Positions 1 to 6,163 of a stretch of 12,366 nucleotides of DNA are shown here, piece by piece. The stretch is from JAFNGF01 sp964567045 (GTDB lineage Bacteria; Planctomycetota; Phycisphaerae; Sedimentisphaerales; Anaerobacaceae). The notes beneath the pieces were generated by a model. The model saw only the letters and a program-made list of their open reading frames with translations, was not told the DNA's origin and ran no database searches. The stretch lies in contig CAZMLE010000095.1 of assembly GCA_964567045.1 (NCBI GenBank), forward strand, positions 1 through 12,366, in the 5' to 3' direction. The translations under genes were made by a program, and so were the position numbers. The stretch's first letter is position 1; each line of letters begins with the position of its first letter.

Positions 1-244
1 TTCGGGGGATAGTATCCCCTAAATGTGTGTCCAAGAAAACCCTGGGGCGGGGGAGTAAGTACCAAATACCTGGCTCGGCTATATCGCAAACGGGCCGTCT
101 AAGTTCGTTCCCAGAACTACACAACCGGCCAACATAATCGACACACTTGTCCTGAACCTTGTCAGGTAGTCCATCGAGCCACATAAGAACTTGTGCATCA
201 GCACCGGTGTCCTCCCTATAGTAAATAACTTCGGTTCGGGGCAT
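1..244 (-). CDS. Gp49-like (HigB/RelE-type) toxin, 5' part
   Basis: Translation from the ATG at 244 begins MPRTEVIYYRED, continues with VLMWLDGLPDKVQDKC and GNELRRP, and runs off the window edge (81 codons visible). This matches the N-terminal pattern of phage-derived Gp49-like/DUF891 proteins, the HigB branch of RelE/ParE toxins, which act as ribosome-dependent mRNA interferases. A GAGG-type ribosome binding site lies just upstream (245-253). Resemblance to the family seems to fade after about residue 62. The family normally continues with a stretch like YRILYFF, but here the reading enters sequence containing a perfect palindrome (5-19). The gene may therefore be truncated or disrupted by a repeat, or may simply be divergent. 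The partner antitoxin, usually an XRE-type HigA downstream, would lie beyond the left edge. Recognition is from memory of the family pattern. Confidence 0.62.
   Translation of the reverse strand, partial: MPRTEVIYYREDTGADAQVLMWLDGLPDKVQDKCVDYVGRLCSSGNELRRPVCDIAEPGIWYLLPRPRVFLDTHLGDTIPR
5..19. repeat. Perfect palindrome inside the 3' end of the toxin reading frame
   Basis: GGGGATA (5-11) and TATCCCC (13-19) are perfect inverted arms around a single G. The palindrome lies where the toxin-like translation no longer resembles its family, so it may mark the edge of an inserted short repeat. Confidence 0.5.
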
Positions 245-275
245 CCTTACCTCTGCTCATAATACATTTCTCTGC

Positions 276-306
276 ATAATATCGCATGTATGCGATATGA
301 GTTCAA
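276..306 (-). promoter_or_regulatory. Promoter of the toxin gene
   Basis: On the minus strand TTGAAC (301-306) and TATTAT (276-281) are each one mismatch from the consensus -35 and -10 boxes. The spacer is 19 nt, which is longer than ideal. The predicted start site is about 25 nt upstream of the toxin ATG. Promoter strength is inferred from sequence only. Confidence 0.45.
279..298. promoter_or_regulatory. Operator-like inverted repeat in the toxin promoter
   Basis: ATATCGCAT (279-287) and ATGCGATAT (290-298) are perfect 9-bp arms separated by 2 bp. The palindrome fills the spacer between the predicted -35 and -10 boxes and overlaps the -10. Type II toxin-antitoxin operons are typically autoregulated by the antitoxin binding such a palindrome, so an XRE-type antitoxin is the probable ligand. 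The binding protein itself is inferred. Confidence 0.55.
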
Positions 307-380
307 GTAAAATCTGACATTTTTTGAAAAAATTTTTCTCTGTGGGTCTTTTCAAGCCAAGCCAGCAGTTATCTTCGTAA

Positions 381-1406
381 CTACAACAGTTTGTCAAACT
401 CGCTGATGGCCACCGGTCTGCCGGATTCGGCGGAAAGGTCCGCAGCAAAACACACAGTATGCGTCCGGGCTGCGTCCTCCAGATCAGGAAACGGTCGCTC
501 ATCGTTGATGATGCAATCGAGAAAATGAGACACCTCGCCCTGAAATGGATGATGAGTGACATCGCCGCTATCCGGAAGGACACAGGGAATTTCCGCAAAA
601 TCGTTCTGGCCGGCAAAGAGCTTCGGGGCAAAGATTTCGTTGTTTCGAAGCGTGCCCTCAGTGCCGTAGATTCCAATGTTGAACCTGTAGGGCATCTTTG
701 CGTCAAAGGTGGTAGTAGTGCGTCCGATCTTTCCATCCTTGAACTTCACGTTAACCGAGATTGTCCCCGGATATTCTACGGGGTTTTCCGTCTTTACTTG
801 ATAGGCGAAAACCTCCTCCACTTCGCTGCGGGCAAACCATCGCAGGGCGTCCACCGCGTGGATGCCGGCAGTCAAAAGTGCCGTGCCGCTTATTTCGCGG
901 CTGCCGTACCATTTCAAATCCGTCGTCATCCATATCCGGTGCAGATAATCGACCTCCACCATAAAGATGTCCCCGAAGACTCCCTGCTCGATCAGCCGGT
1001 CGATGGTCATCAGCAGCGGGTTCCAGTGCAGCACGAAACCCACCACCGTTTTGACGTTATTCTCTCTGACGGCGTCGAGCTGTCTGCGCACATCCTGTGG
1101 AGTCAACGCTACCGGCTTTTCGATGATAATATGCTTGCCGGCCTCCGCAGCGGCGACCACATATTCGGTGTGTACATTATGTGGCGTGCACACAACCACG
1201 ATATCCACATCATCTTGCTCAAGCATCTTGGAAGCGTCAGTCTCAATCGTGCACTGTAGGTCGTAGCGGTCACGATACCGCTGGGCGTTTGCGGGATTTC
1301 GGCTAACCAGCGCACGCACCTGCGACCGCTGGTCGTTCTTGAAAGCCTTTACATATTCTTCCGCCACCCAACCACAGCCAATAATCGCTGCGCCGAGCTT
1401 TCTCAT
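381..1406 (-). CDS. Gfo/Idh/MocA family oxidoreductase (operon gene 4)
   Basis: This 341-aa protein has the family's two-domain build. The N-terminal Rossmann fold carries IIGCGWVA (residues 8-15; GxGxxA nucleotide loop) and VVCTPHNVH (71-79). The IIIEKPVAL motif (94-101) contains the conserved Lys97. The C-terminal alpha/beta domain has GIHAVDALRW (181-190), whose His183 and Asp186 occupy the usual active-site HxxD positions. Such enzymes oxidise or reduce hydroxyls of sugars, inositols or amino-sugars with NAD(P). Length is normal for the family and no signal peptide is seen, so it should be cytosolic. It is the last gene of the minus-strand operon, starting 21 nt after the URO-D-like gene, with AAGGG and AGGG tracts before the ATG. 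It differs clearly from the other Gfo/Idh protein at 2498-3541, so the two are not a recent duplication. The substrate is unknown. Confidence 0.93.
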   Translation of the reverse strand: MRKLGAAIIGCGWVAEEYVKAFKNDQRSQVRALVSRNPANAQRYRDRYDLQCTIETDASKMLEQDDVDIVVVCTPHNVHTEYVVAAAEAGKHIIIEKPVALTPQDVRRQLDAVRENNVKTVVGFVLHWNPLLMTIDRLIEQGVFGDIFMVEVDYLHRIWMTTDLKWYGSREISGTALLTAGIHAVDALRWFARSEVEEVFAYQVKTENPVEYPGTISVNVKFKDGKIGRTTTTFDAKMPYRFNIGIYGTEGTLRNNEIFAPKLFAGQNDFAEIPCVLPDSGDVTHHPFQGEVSHFLDCIINDERPFPDLEDAARTHTVCFAADLSAESGRPVAISEFDKLL

Positions 1407-1427
1407 ACCCTGTTTCCCTTCAAATCC

Positions 1428-2489
1428 TCAAGAATAGAAAGTGGCATATCGCTCCATCGCATCCATTATCGCCCTTACATTTTCCAGAGGGACGCCCGGA
1501 TACAATCCGTATATCATCATAAGGCCTCCTTCGCGGCTGCCAAGCTTCTCAACCTCGTGCCGAATCAGATTGTCGATCTGCTCAGGGCTGCCGAAGCGGG
1601 TGATCTGCTGGCGGTCTATGTCGAGGTCAATGCAGATCCGTCCCTTGAGCTTCGCGGCTATCCAGTCTATGCCGTTGACCAGGTCCTGGAGGTTAAGGGC
1701 ATCAACACCACTGACCACGAGGTCGTCTACCAGCGCGCGGATGTCACCATCTGAATGCACGTGTACCAGACAGCCTGCCTGACGAGCCGGTGCCATCAGA
1801 TGCTCATAGACAGATTTGATGTATGTCCTGAAGTGCTGGGGCGAAAGCATCGGCCCAGACTGCATGCCCAAGTCCTCCGGGTAGCGCATCATCGCCGCCC
1901 CAAGGTTGACGTAACGCTGGACAATGCCCATGCTGAAGGTCTCGACCACATCAATCAATCGCCAGAGCCTATCGTCGCCGTCTGCCATATCCAGCAGAAG
2001 TCTTTCATATCCGCGAAGATAACTGAGCCGCAAAAACGTATGCCCGTGCTCCAGGCCGCCGGTAGCGTGCTTTCCTTCAGCTTTGGCCCTTTCGATTTTC
2101 GCTTTGATTGCGGACCAATCTATGGCTCCCATGCCATTACTTTTAGCTGGATCGGGCGGCGTAAAACCTTCCAGGGCGTCCCAATCTGCCAGCGGATGCC
2201 CGGTCACTGAGCCGGTAATGCCGTCATCGGTTGTTTTCCAGACGCAACCCCAGGAATCAGTGTAAGGCCTGCCGGCTCGCTCCCATGGCGCCAATTCGGG
2301 CAGCACTGCCTCTGCTGGCGTAAAGTCAGGAAACAAAAGCCGGTGCCCCGCCATAAGCTCAAACAGTACATCCTGCGGGTAGTGATGCCAGCAGGCTGGG
2401 TTGATCCAGAAAACAACCGGGATATGCTCCGGCCTTTCAAAACGAATAGCTCGCAGGGTGTTTTCTGTGACGGTTTCTGTGAAATCCAT
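1428..2489 (-). CDS. URO-D superfamily protein, not HemE (operon gene 3)
   Basis: This 353-aa TIM-barrel protein belongs to the uroporphyrinogen decarboxylase superfamily. Diagnostic stretches are LGMQSGPMLSPQHF (207-220), a substrate-domain segment with HVHSDGDI (243-250), GVDALN (261-266) and GLYPGVPLENV (328-338). HemE's N-terminal WMRQAGR motif is absent; the equivalent region reads IPVVFWINPACW, so this is not the haem enzyme. Corrinoid or coenzyme M methyltransferases of the superfamily (MtaA, CmuA) bind zinc with a His-x-Cys pair and a distal Cys. Here the HxC position reads His245-Ser-Asp247 and the distal segment reads IYGLYPGVP without Cys, so classical zinc-thiolate chemistry looks unlikely. 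The start lies 8 nt after the preceding stop, and TAAAGG serves as both stop and ribosome binding site. The function is unknown; its place between two Gfo/Idh genes points to a sugar- or cyclitol-related role. Confidence 0.85.
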   Translation of the reverse strand: MDFTETVTENTLRAIRFERPEHIPVVFWINPACWHHYPQDVLFELMAGHRLLFPDFTPAEAVLPELAPWERAGRPYTDSWGCVWKTTDDGITGSVTGHPLADWDALEGFTPPDPAKSNGMGAIDWSAIKAKIERAKAEGKHATGGLEHGHTFLRLSYLRGYERLLLDMADGDDRLWRLIDVVETFSMGIVQRYVNLGAAMMRYPEDLGMQSGPMLSPQHFRTYIKSVYEHLMAPARQAGCLVHVHSDGDIRALVDDLVVSGVDALNLQDLVNGIDWIAAKLKGRICIDLDIDRQQITRFGSPEQIDNLIRHEVEKLGSREGGLMMIYGLYPGVPLENVRAIMDAMERYATFYS

Positions 2490-2497
2490 CAGAACCT

Positions 2498-3541
2498 TTA
2501 GCTTACTTCGACTGCCTTACCGAGCCGAGCGGACTCGTAGCAGGCGGCCAGGACCTTCTGGCTGCGAAGGCCCAGATCGCCGCTGGTAATTGGTTCACGG
2601 TCGTCAATGATTGCCTGGCTGAACTCTTCGATTTCAGCCTGATAAGTATTTACCGGCTCGGGTGCAATAACGATGCCCTGAGCCCGACCTCGCGCCTGCT
2701 GTACATCGTAATCTCTACTATCCGGCTCCAGAAAGGCGATCATCTGGCCGGCTGGTGTCTGGCCAATTGTCCCCTGCGCCAGGATAGAGCCGCGTGAGCC
2801 GTAGAGTTCCAGCACATTTTTGCTGCTATTGTCAGGGATGCAAAAAAAAGTATCAACGGTGCCCAGTGCGCCGTTCTCGAAAAATAGAGTCGCCACAGCG
2901 CTATCCTCAGATTTATAATCATGGACGGTATTATTGATAAAGCAACTGACCTTGGCAACATTGCCAAAAAACATTTCCAGCAGGTCGATGCAGTGTCCTC
3001 CCATATCAATTAGTGCGCCGCCCCCGCCGGTAGCCGGGTCCTGTCGCCAGGCACCTTTTATCGGCGGATACCAGCAGGAAAGCTGTGCCCGCGCGTAGGT
3101 TGGTGTGCCGAGCCTACCTTGTTGGATGAGCTTCAGCGCTTCGACGTGCTGGGCTACGAAGCGCATCATAAACGCACAGCCAAGTTTGACGCCCATCTTT
3201 TGGCACAGCGCAATCGTTTCCTCGGCCTCGGCAACGGTCATACCGAGAGGTTTTTCGCACAGAACGTGCTTTCCGGCTCTGGCGGCGGCTCGAACGTGCT
3301 CGGCGTGAAGGTAGGCGGGTGTGGCAACGTAAACGGCGTCGATGTCACCATCGAGCAAATCGCCGATGCTTGCTGTCCGTCCGGCGTCAAACTCTTTCGC
3401 TACCTCAGCGTTGACTTGCGGATTGATGTCGAAGACGGCGGATAACTGGGCATTACGGGCTTTTGAAATACCTTCCGGAATCGTCCTTCGCCTGGCGATT
3501 CCACCAGAACCGATCACACCCCATTTGATCTTGCGGGGCAT
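2498..3541 (-). CDS. Gfo/Idh/MocA family oxidoreductase (operon gene 2)
   Basis: The chosen start gives 347 aa beginning MPRKIKWGVIGSGGIA, with the GxGxxA loop at residues 11-16. An upstream ATG at 3580 would add 13 residues, but those come from a palindromic repeat and overlap the preceding gene. The start at 3541 has AAAAGG about 9 nt upstream. Further motifs are VYVATPAYLH (about 70-79), CEKPLGM with Lys97, and IDMGGHCIDLLE with Asp179, His183 and Asp186 as the family's catalytic set. It is a cytosolic NAD(P)-dependent oxidoreductase of the inositol dehydrogenase or glucose-fructose oxidoreductase type. The start is 13 nt after the aminotransferase stop, which indicates one transcript. DegT aminotransferases paired with Gfo/Idh dehydrogenases are the standard arrangement for making or breaking amino-sugars and aminocyclitols, where ketone formation precedes transamination. 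The actual substrate is not readable from the sequence. Confidence 0.93.
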   Translation of the reverse strand: MPRKIKWGVIGSGGIARRRTIPEGISKARNAQLSAVFDINPQVNAEVAKEFDAGRTASIGDLLDGDIDAVYVATPAYLHAEHVRAAARAGKHVLCEKPLGMTVAEAEETIALCQKMGVKLGCAFMMRFVAQHVEALKLIQQGRLGTPTYARAQLSCWYPPIKGAWRQDPATGGGGALIDMGGHCIDLLEMFFGNVAKVSCFINNTVHDYKSEDSAVATLFFENGALGTVDTFFCIPDNSSKNVLELYGSRGSILAQGTIGQTPAGQMIAFLEPDSRDYDVQQARGRAQGIVIAPEPVNTYQAEIEEFSQAIIDDREPITSGDLGLRSQKVLAACYESARLGKAVEVS

Positions 3542-3554
3542 AATAGCAATCCTT

Positions 3555-4853
3555 TTAGACCCCTGCTTGCGCAGGGGCAAGCTTTGAATAGACCCTTATG
3601 ACCTTTGCCAGGGCGTTGCCTATCTGTCGGCAGTCTTCTTCGCTGTACGTGGGAAAGGCAAAGCACGTAAAAGTATGGCTTTGGTGCCAGAGCGCGTTAG
3701 GCACTTCAACTTTGCTGTAGTCAACACTGGCCGGATTTGTGTACTCTTTAGACGTAAATGGGAAGCCGCTCTTGCCGAAGGCGTTGTGCCGGCAGTAGGC
3801 ACGCTCGGTGTGGCACTGCGGCCAGAAGACTTTCCAGCACGGAGCACCTTCAGCAGCGCACGCGGCAACGAATTGATCTATGTCGCAGGTCATATTCTCA
3901 ATGTCCAGAGAAAACGCCAGGACGTACCAGCCGTTCTGACGCTCTTGCGTGTCGATAGGCGTGTACAACACGGGCGGTAAATCTTTTATCGCGTCGATTA
4001 TGATATGGGCGTTACGCTTGCGTCTGGGCAGATTCCAGGTGTCGATCCGTTCCAGCTCAGCAAGGCCAATGACTGACTGCATCTCAGTCATTCGGTAGTT
4101 CCAGCCGACCATGTTGTGGATATACGGCAGTCTCTGCTCGAGCTCCAGCAGGCTCAGGCGTTGTTTGACATCGTAGCCGTGGTCGCGAAAGCTGCGTGCC
4201 TGCCAGGCCAGCTCCTCGTTATCGGTGGTGACCATGCCGCCCTCGCCGCCGGTGGTAAAGGTCTTGTTCTGGCAGAAGCTGCAACCGGCGATGTCGCCGA
4301 GGCGTCCGGTTTTTTTGCCTTTGTAGACGCCGCCGACGGCCTCGGCATTATCCTCGATGACAAAGAGATTGTGCCGGCGGGCCATGGCCAGCACCTTATC
4401 CATGTCACAGACATTACCGTACAGGTGCACCGGCATAATGGCCTTGGTTCGCTCGTTGACCAGTTTCTCGGCTGATTCGATGCTGATGCAATGGTCGTCG
4501 ATATTCACATCGGCAAACCGCGGTATTGCGCCGGCCTGTACGATAGAAAAGCTGCTGGCGATAAACGTGTAGCTGGGCACAATGACTTCGTCGCCGGGCC
4601 CAATCCCCAAAGCGCTAATCGCGATGTGCAAAGCTGCGGTGCCGCTCGAGGCGCTGATTGCGTAATAACTACCCTGCCAGGCGGCGAATTTGCGCTCGAA
4701 TTCCATGCCTTTTGGGCCGGTCCAGTAATTGATCTTGCCCGATCTTAGAACCTCCTCGACCGCTTTGATCGCCTTTTCATCCAAACTTGGCCAGCCCGGC
4801 AGCTTGTTCGTCACTGACTTGGGCCCGCCCTGGATTACTAATTTATCCGTCAT
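3555..4853 (-). CDS. DegT/DnrJ/EryC1/StrS family aminotransferase (operon gene 1)
   Basis: This is a PLP-dependent sugar or cyclitol aminotransferase of about 432 aa. Motifs in order are SSGTAALH (69-76), DEVIVPSYTF (88-97), VIEDNAEAVGG (165-175; Asp168 contacts the PLP ring nitrogen) and CQNKTFTTGGEGGMV (194-208; Lys197 is the Schiff-base lysine). The start at 4853 (MTDKLVIQGG) has AAAGGG 6 nt upstream and matches where family members begin. A longer reading to 4988 is open, but its extra 45 residues are translated from GC-rich repeat hairpins and are rejected. The C-terminus ends in KLAPAQAGV, which is encoded by a palindromic repeat (3560-3584), so the ancestral end was probably near VIRVYSK. 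It is the first gene of the minus-strand operon. The substrate may be a keto-sugar or inosose; this is inference. Confidence 0.93.
   Translation of the reverse strand: MTDKLVIQGGPKSVTNKLPGWPSLDEKAIKAVEEVLRSGKINYWTGPKGMEFERKFAAWQGSYYAISASSGTAALHIAISALGIGPGDEVIVPSYTFIASSFSIVQAGAIPRFADVNIDDHCISIESAEKLVNERTKAIMPVHLYGNVCDMDKVLAMARRHNLFVIEDNAEAVGGVYKGKKTGRLGDIAGCSFCQNKTFTTGGEGGMVTTDNEELAWQARSFRDHGYDVKQRLSLLELEQRLPYIHNMVGWNYRMTEMQSVIGLAELERIDTWNLPRRKRNAHIIIDAIKDLPPVLYTPIDTQERQNGWYVLAFSLDIENMTCDIDQFVAACAAEGAPCWKVFWPQCHTERAYCRHNAFGKSGFPFTSKEYTNPASVDYSKVEVPNALWHQSHTFTCFAFPTYSEEDCRQIGNALAKVIRVYSKLAPAQAGV
3560..3584. repeat. Palindromic repeat, copy A (partial), in the aminotransferase 3' end
   Basis: CCCCTGC (3560-3566), loop TTGC, GCAGGGG (3571-3577), then CAAGCTT. 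Read on the minus strand this is AAGCTTG plus a hairpin with loop GCAA, nearly identical to the second half of copy B (6087-6112). It encodes the last residues (KLAPAQAG) of the aminotransferase and reaches the stop codon. Confidence 0.75.
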
Positions 4854-4873
4854 TTTATGCCCTTTCCGACCCG

Positions 4874-4890
4874 CCTGCCGGACGGGCAGG
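4874..4890. repeat. REP-like hairpin in the aminotransferase leader
   Basis: CCTGCC (4874-4879) and GGCAGG (4885-4890) form a GC-only stem with a 5-nt loop. It lies 20-40 nt upstream of the aminotransferase start, inside its probable 5' leader, and close to the twin hairpin at 4917-4966. Confidence 0.6.
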
Positions 4891-4916
4891 TATTTGCCCG
4901 TTGGAATGGGGCCGCC

Positions 4917-4966
4917 GTGGCACGGCCATCCTGGCCGTGTTTTCACGGGCTGGAAGCCCGTGCCAC
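4917..4966. repeat. Twin-hairpin REP-like element
   Basis: There are two perfect 8-bp stems: CACGGCCA/TGGCCGTG (4921-4928, 4932-4939) and CACGGGCT/AGCCCGTG (4944-4951, 4955-4962), each with a 3-nt loop. Outer arms GTGGCAC (4917-4923) and GTGCCAC (4960-4966) can alternatively pair. The paired design with a short T-rich linker resembles mobile REP/BIME-like repeats. It is untranslated if the aminotransferase starts at 4853, and it lies within that operon's likely leader RNA. Confidence 0.7.
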
Positions 4967-4975
4967 ACGGGCGGA

Positions 4976-5003
4976 TTGACGCCGCCATTATGATACGTAT
5001 AAT
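4976..5003 (+). promoter_or_regulatory. Promoter of the TIM-barrel/ceramidase-like operon
   Basis: TTGACG (4976-4981) and a perfect TATAAT (4998-5003) are separated by 16 nt. The predicted transcription start near 5010 leaves a leader of about 27 nt carrying AAAGGA before the ATG at 5037. Confidence 0.65.
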
Positions 5004-5017
5004 CTGCCATTAGTCAA
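4990..5017 (-). promoter_or_regulatory. Probable promoter of the aminotransferase operon
   Basis: On the minus strand TTGACT (5012-5017) and TATCAT (4990-4995), each one mismatch from consensus, are separated by 16 nt. The element interleaves with the plus-strand promoter, and an ATACGTAT palindrome (4993-5000) spans both -10 regions. The two promoters would compete for polymerase. If used, the leader would be about 130 nt and would contain the hairpins at 4874-4966. Confidence 0.4.
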
Positions 5018-5036
5018 AACCAAAGGATAAGCAGTT

Positions 5037-6143
5037 ATGGCAATTATGGAGTCCTCAACCGATCTTACTCGTCGCGGCTTTATAAGAAAAACCGCCGGCT
5101 GGATGCTCTCCGGCGGCGCGCTGGCTATAGCAAAAGATAGCGCGGTTTCCTCGCCATCCAAACCTTTATCCGCCCAACGTATGGCGGATGAAGTCGTCGC
5201 CTGCCGGGACACGCTTCTAAAGGCCGCTAAACCCGCCGGGGGCGGAGATAGTTGGTCGGCTATGAAAGAGCTGGGCGTCACCGGCGTGGAAGTGGAAGTC
5301 AATCCGGAACTCGGTTGCCCGAACCTCGAATCCGCCGATGGCGGACAGAAAAAATACAGCCTGGCCGCGCCTTCAGGCATCGCAACACTCAAAGATGACC
5401 TGAGCAAAAACGGGCTGGTCATCACAGCATTCCTGATGCACAACCAGCTTGACGAGCGGCTGGCAGAAGAACTCGACTGGACAAAGAAACTGGTCGCCGC
5501 CGCTGTAAGTCTGGATGTCCCGATCATTCGGATTGATGTTGTGCCACGCCGGATGAAGCGTGAAGAATTCTTGCCCTTTGCGATAAAAGCGTGCACAAAG
5601 CTGTGCGAAATCGTCGAAGGCACACGAATCAATTACGGGATTGAAAATCACGGCAGTATCACTAACGGCCCTGAATTCCTCCAGCAGCTCTTTGACGGAG
5701 TCCCCGACCAGTCGGGGCACCTGGGCCTGACGCTCGATACGGCCAACTTCTATTGGTACGGGCATCCGCTGAATGAGCTTTACGAGATTTTCGAGCGCTT
5801 TGCGCCCAGAGTTTTCCACACTCATTGCAAGAGCATACGTTATCCTGACGACAAGAAAGATGTGCGTCGCCCGATGGGCTTCAAATACGACGAGTATGCC
5901 TGTCCCATATATGAGGGTGACATCGACTTCGGCAAGGTGGTTGCGATTCTCCGCAAGGCTAACTACTGCGGCGACCTGTGTCTTGAGAACGAGTCGCTGG
6001 GAAAATATCCGGAGAGCCAGCACGCCCATATCCTGAAAAAAGAAATCATCCTGTTGACGCGTTTAGCTCCCCGCTTTCGCGGGGACAAGCTTGCCCCTGC
6101 GCAGGCAGGGGCCGGTACGGCGACGCCCAAAGAAACAACCTGA
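5037..6143 (+). CDS. Tat-exported sugar phosphate isomerase/epimerase-like TIM barrel
   Basis: The 368-aa protein opens with a twin-arginine signal: TRRGFIRK at residues 11-18, then a hydrophobic stretch to about residue 32. It is therefore likely exported folded, with cofactor. The mature part is an AP-endonuclease-2/xylose-isomerase-like TIM barrel. Probable divalent-metal ligands are Glu203 (GIENHG), Asp234 (LTLDTANF), His261 or His263 (VFHTHCKS) and Glu317 (LCLENES), the usual E-D-H-E set. The ATG at 5037 has AAAGGA 9-10 nt upstream; an ATG at 5046 would also keep the Tat motif. Two repeats interrupt the sequence. A palindrome at 5702-5717 encodes part of the loop PDQSGH (224-229), and a composite repeat (6069-6112) encodes the tail LAPRFRGDKLAPAQAG (343-358). 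It is the first of two plus-strand genes and diverges from the aminotransferase operon. The substrate is unknown. Confidence 0.88.
   Translation: MAIMESSTDLTRRGFIRKTAGWMLSGGALAIAKDSAVSSPSKPLSAQRMADEVVACRDTLLKAAKPAGGGDSWSAMKELGVTGVEVEVNPELGCPNLESADGGQKKYSLAAPSGIATLKDDLSKNGLVITAFLMHNQLDERLAEELDWTKKLVAAAVSLDVPIIRIDVVPRRMKREEFLPFAIKACTKLCEIVEGTRINYGIENHGSITNGPEFLQQLFDGVPDQSGHLGLTLDTANFYWYGHPLNELYEIFERFAPRVFHTHCKSIRYPDDKKDVRRPMGFKYDEYACPIYEGDIDFGKVVAILRKANYCGDLCLENESLGKYPESQHAHILKKEIILLTRLAPRFRGDKLAPAQAGAGTATPKETT
5702..5717. repeat. CCCCGAC-type palindrome inside the TIM-barrel gene
   Basis: CCCCGAC (5702-5708) and GTCGGGG (5711-5717) are perfect 7-bp arms around CA. The same arms recur at 7523-7538 around TT, downstream of the ceramidase-like gene. 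Two identical palindromes, one coding and one not, suggest a dispersed element that was tolerated in a surface loop. Confidence 0.65.
6069..6112. repeat. Composite palindromic repeat, copy B, in the TIM-barrel 3' end
   Basis: Hairpin 1 is CCCCGC/GCGGGG (6069-6074, 6079-6084; loop TTTC). Then comes ACAAGCTT (6085-6092). Hairpin 2 is GCCCCTGC/GCAGGGGC (6093-6100, 6105-6112; loop GCAG). Translated in frame, it gives the C-terminal tail of the TIM-barrel protein. It has the same layout as copy C and shares its second half with copy A. Confidence 0.8.
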
Positions 6144-6163
6144 CGCCGGGCCAAACACAATTT

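Noticed and set aside
309..345. Intrinsic terminator after the Gfo/Idh gene at 381
   Set aside because: Only an A/T-only stem can form; there is no GC stem followed by a U-tract.
459..1259. Long plus-strand open frame (266 codons)
   Set aside because: It lies antisense to a Gfo/Idh oxidoreductase with full family motifs and shows no domain of its own.
1428..2489. HemE (haem biosynthesis)
   Set aside because: The N-terminal WMRQAGR-type motif is missing, and the context is a sugar-type operon.
4854..4988. N-terminal domain on the aminotransferase
   Set aside because: The residues are translated from GC-rich hairpin repeats, and a better start with a ribosome binding site lies at 4853.
5373..6029. 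Minus-strand open frame (218 codons)
   Set aside because: It is antisense to the TIM-barrel gene, which has a Tat signal, metal ligands and a promoter.
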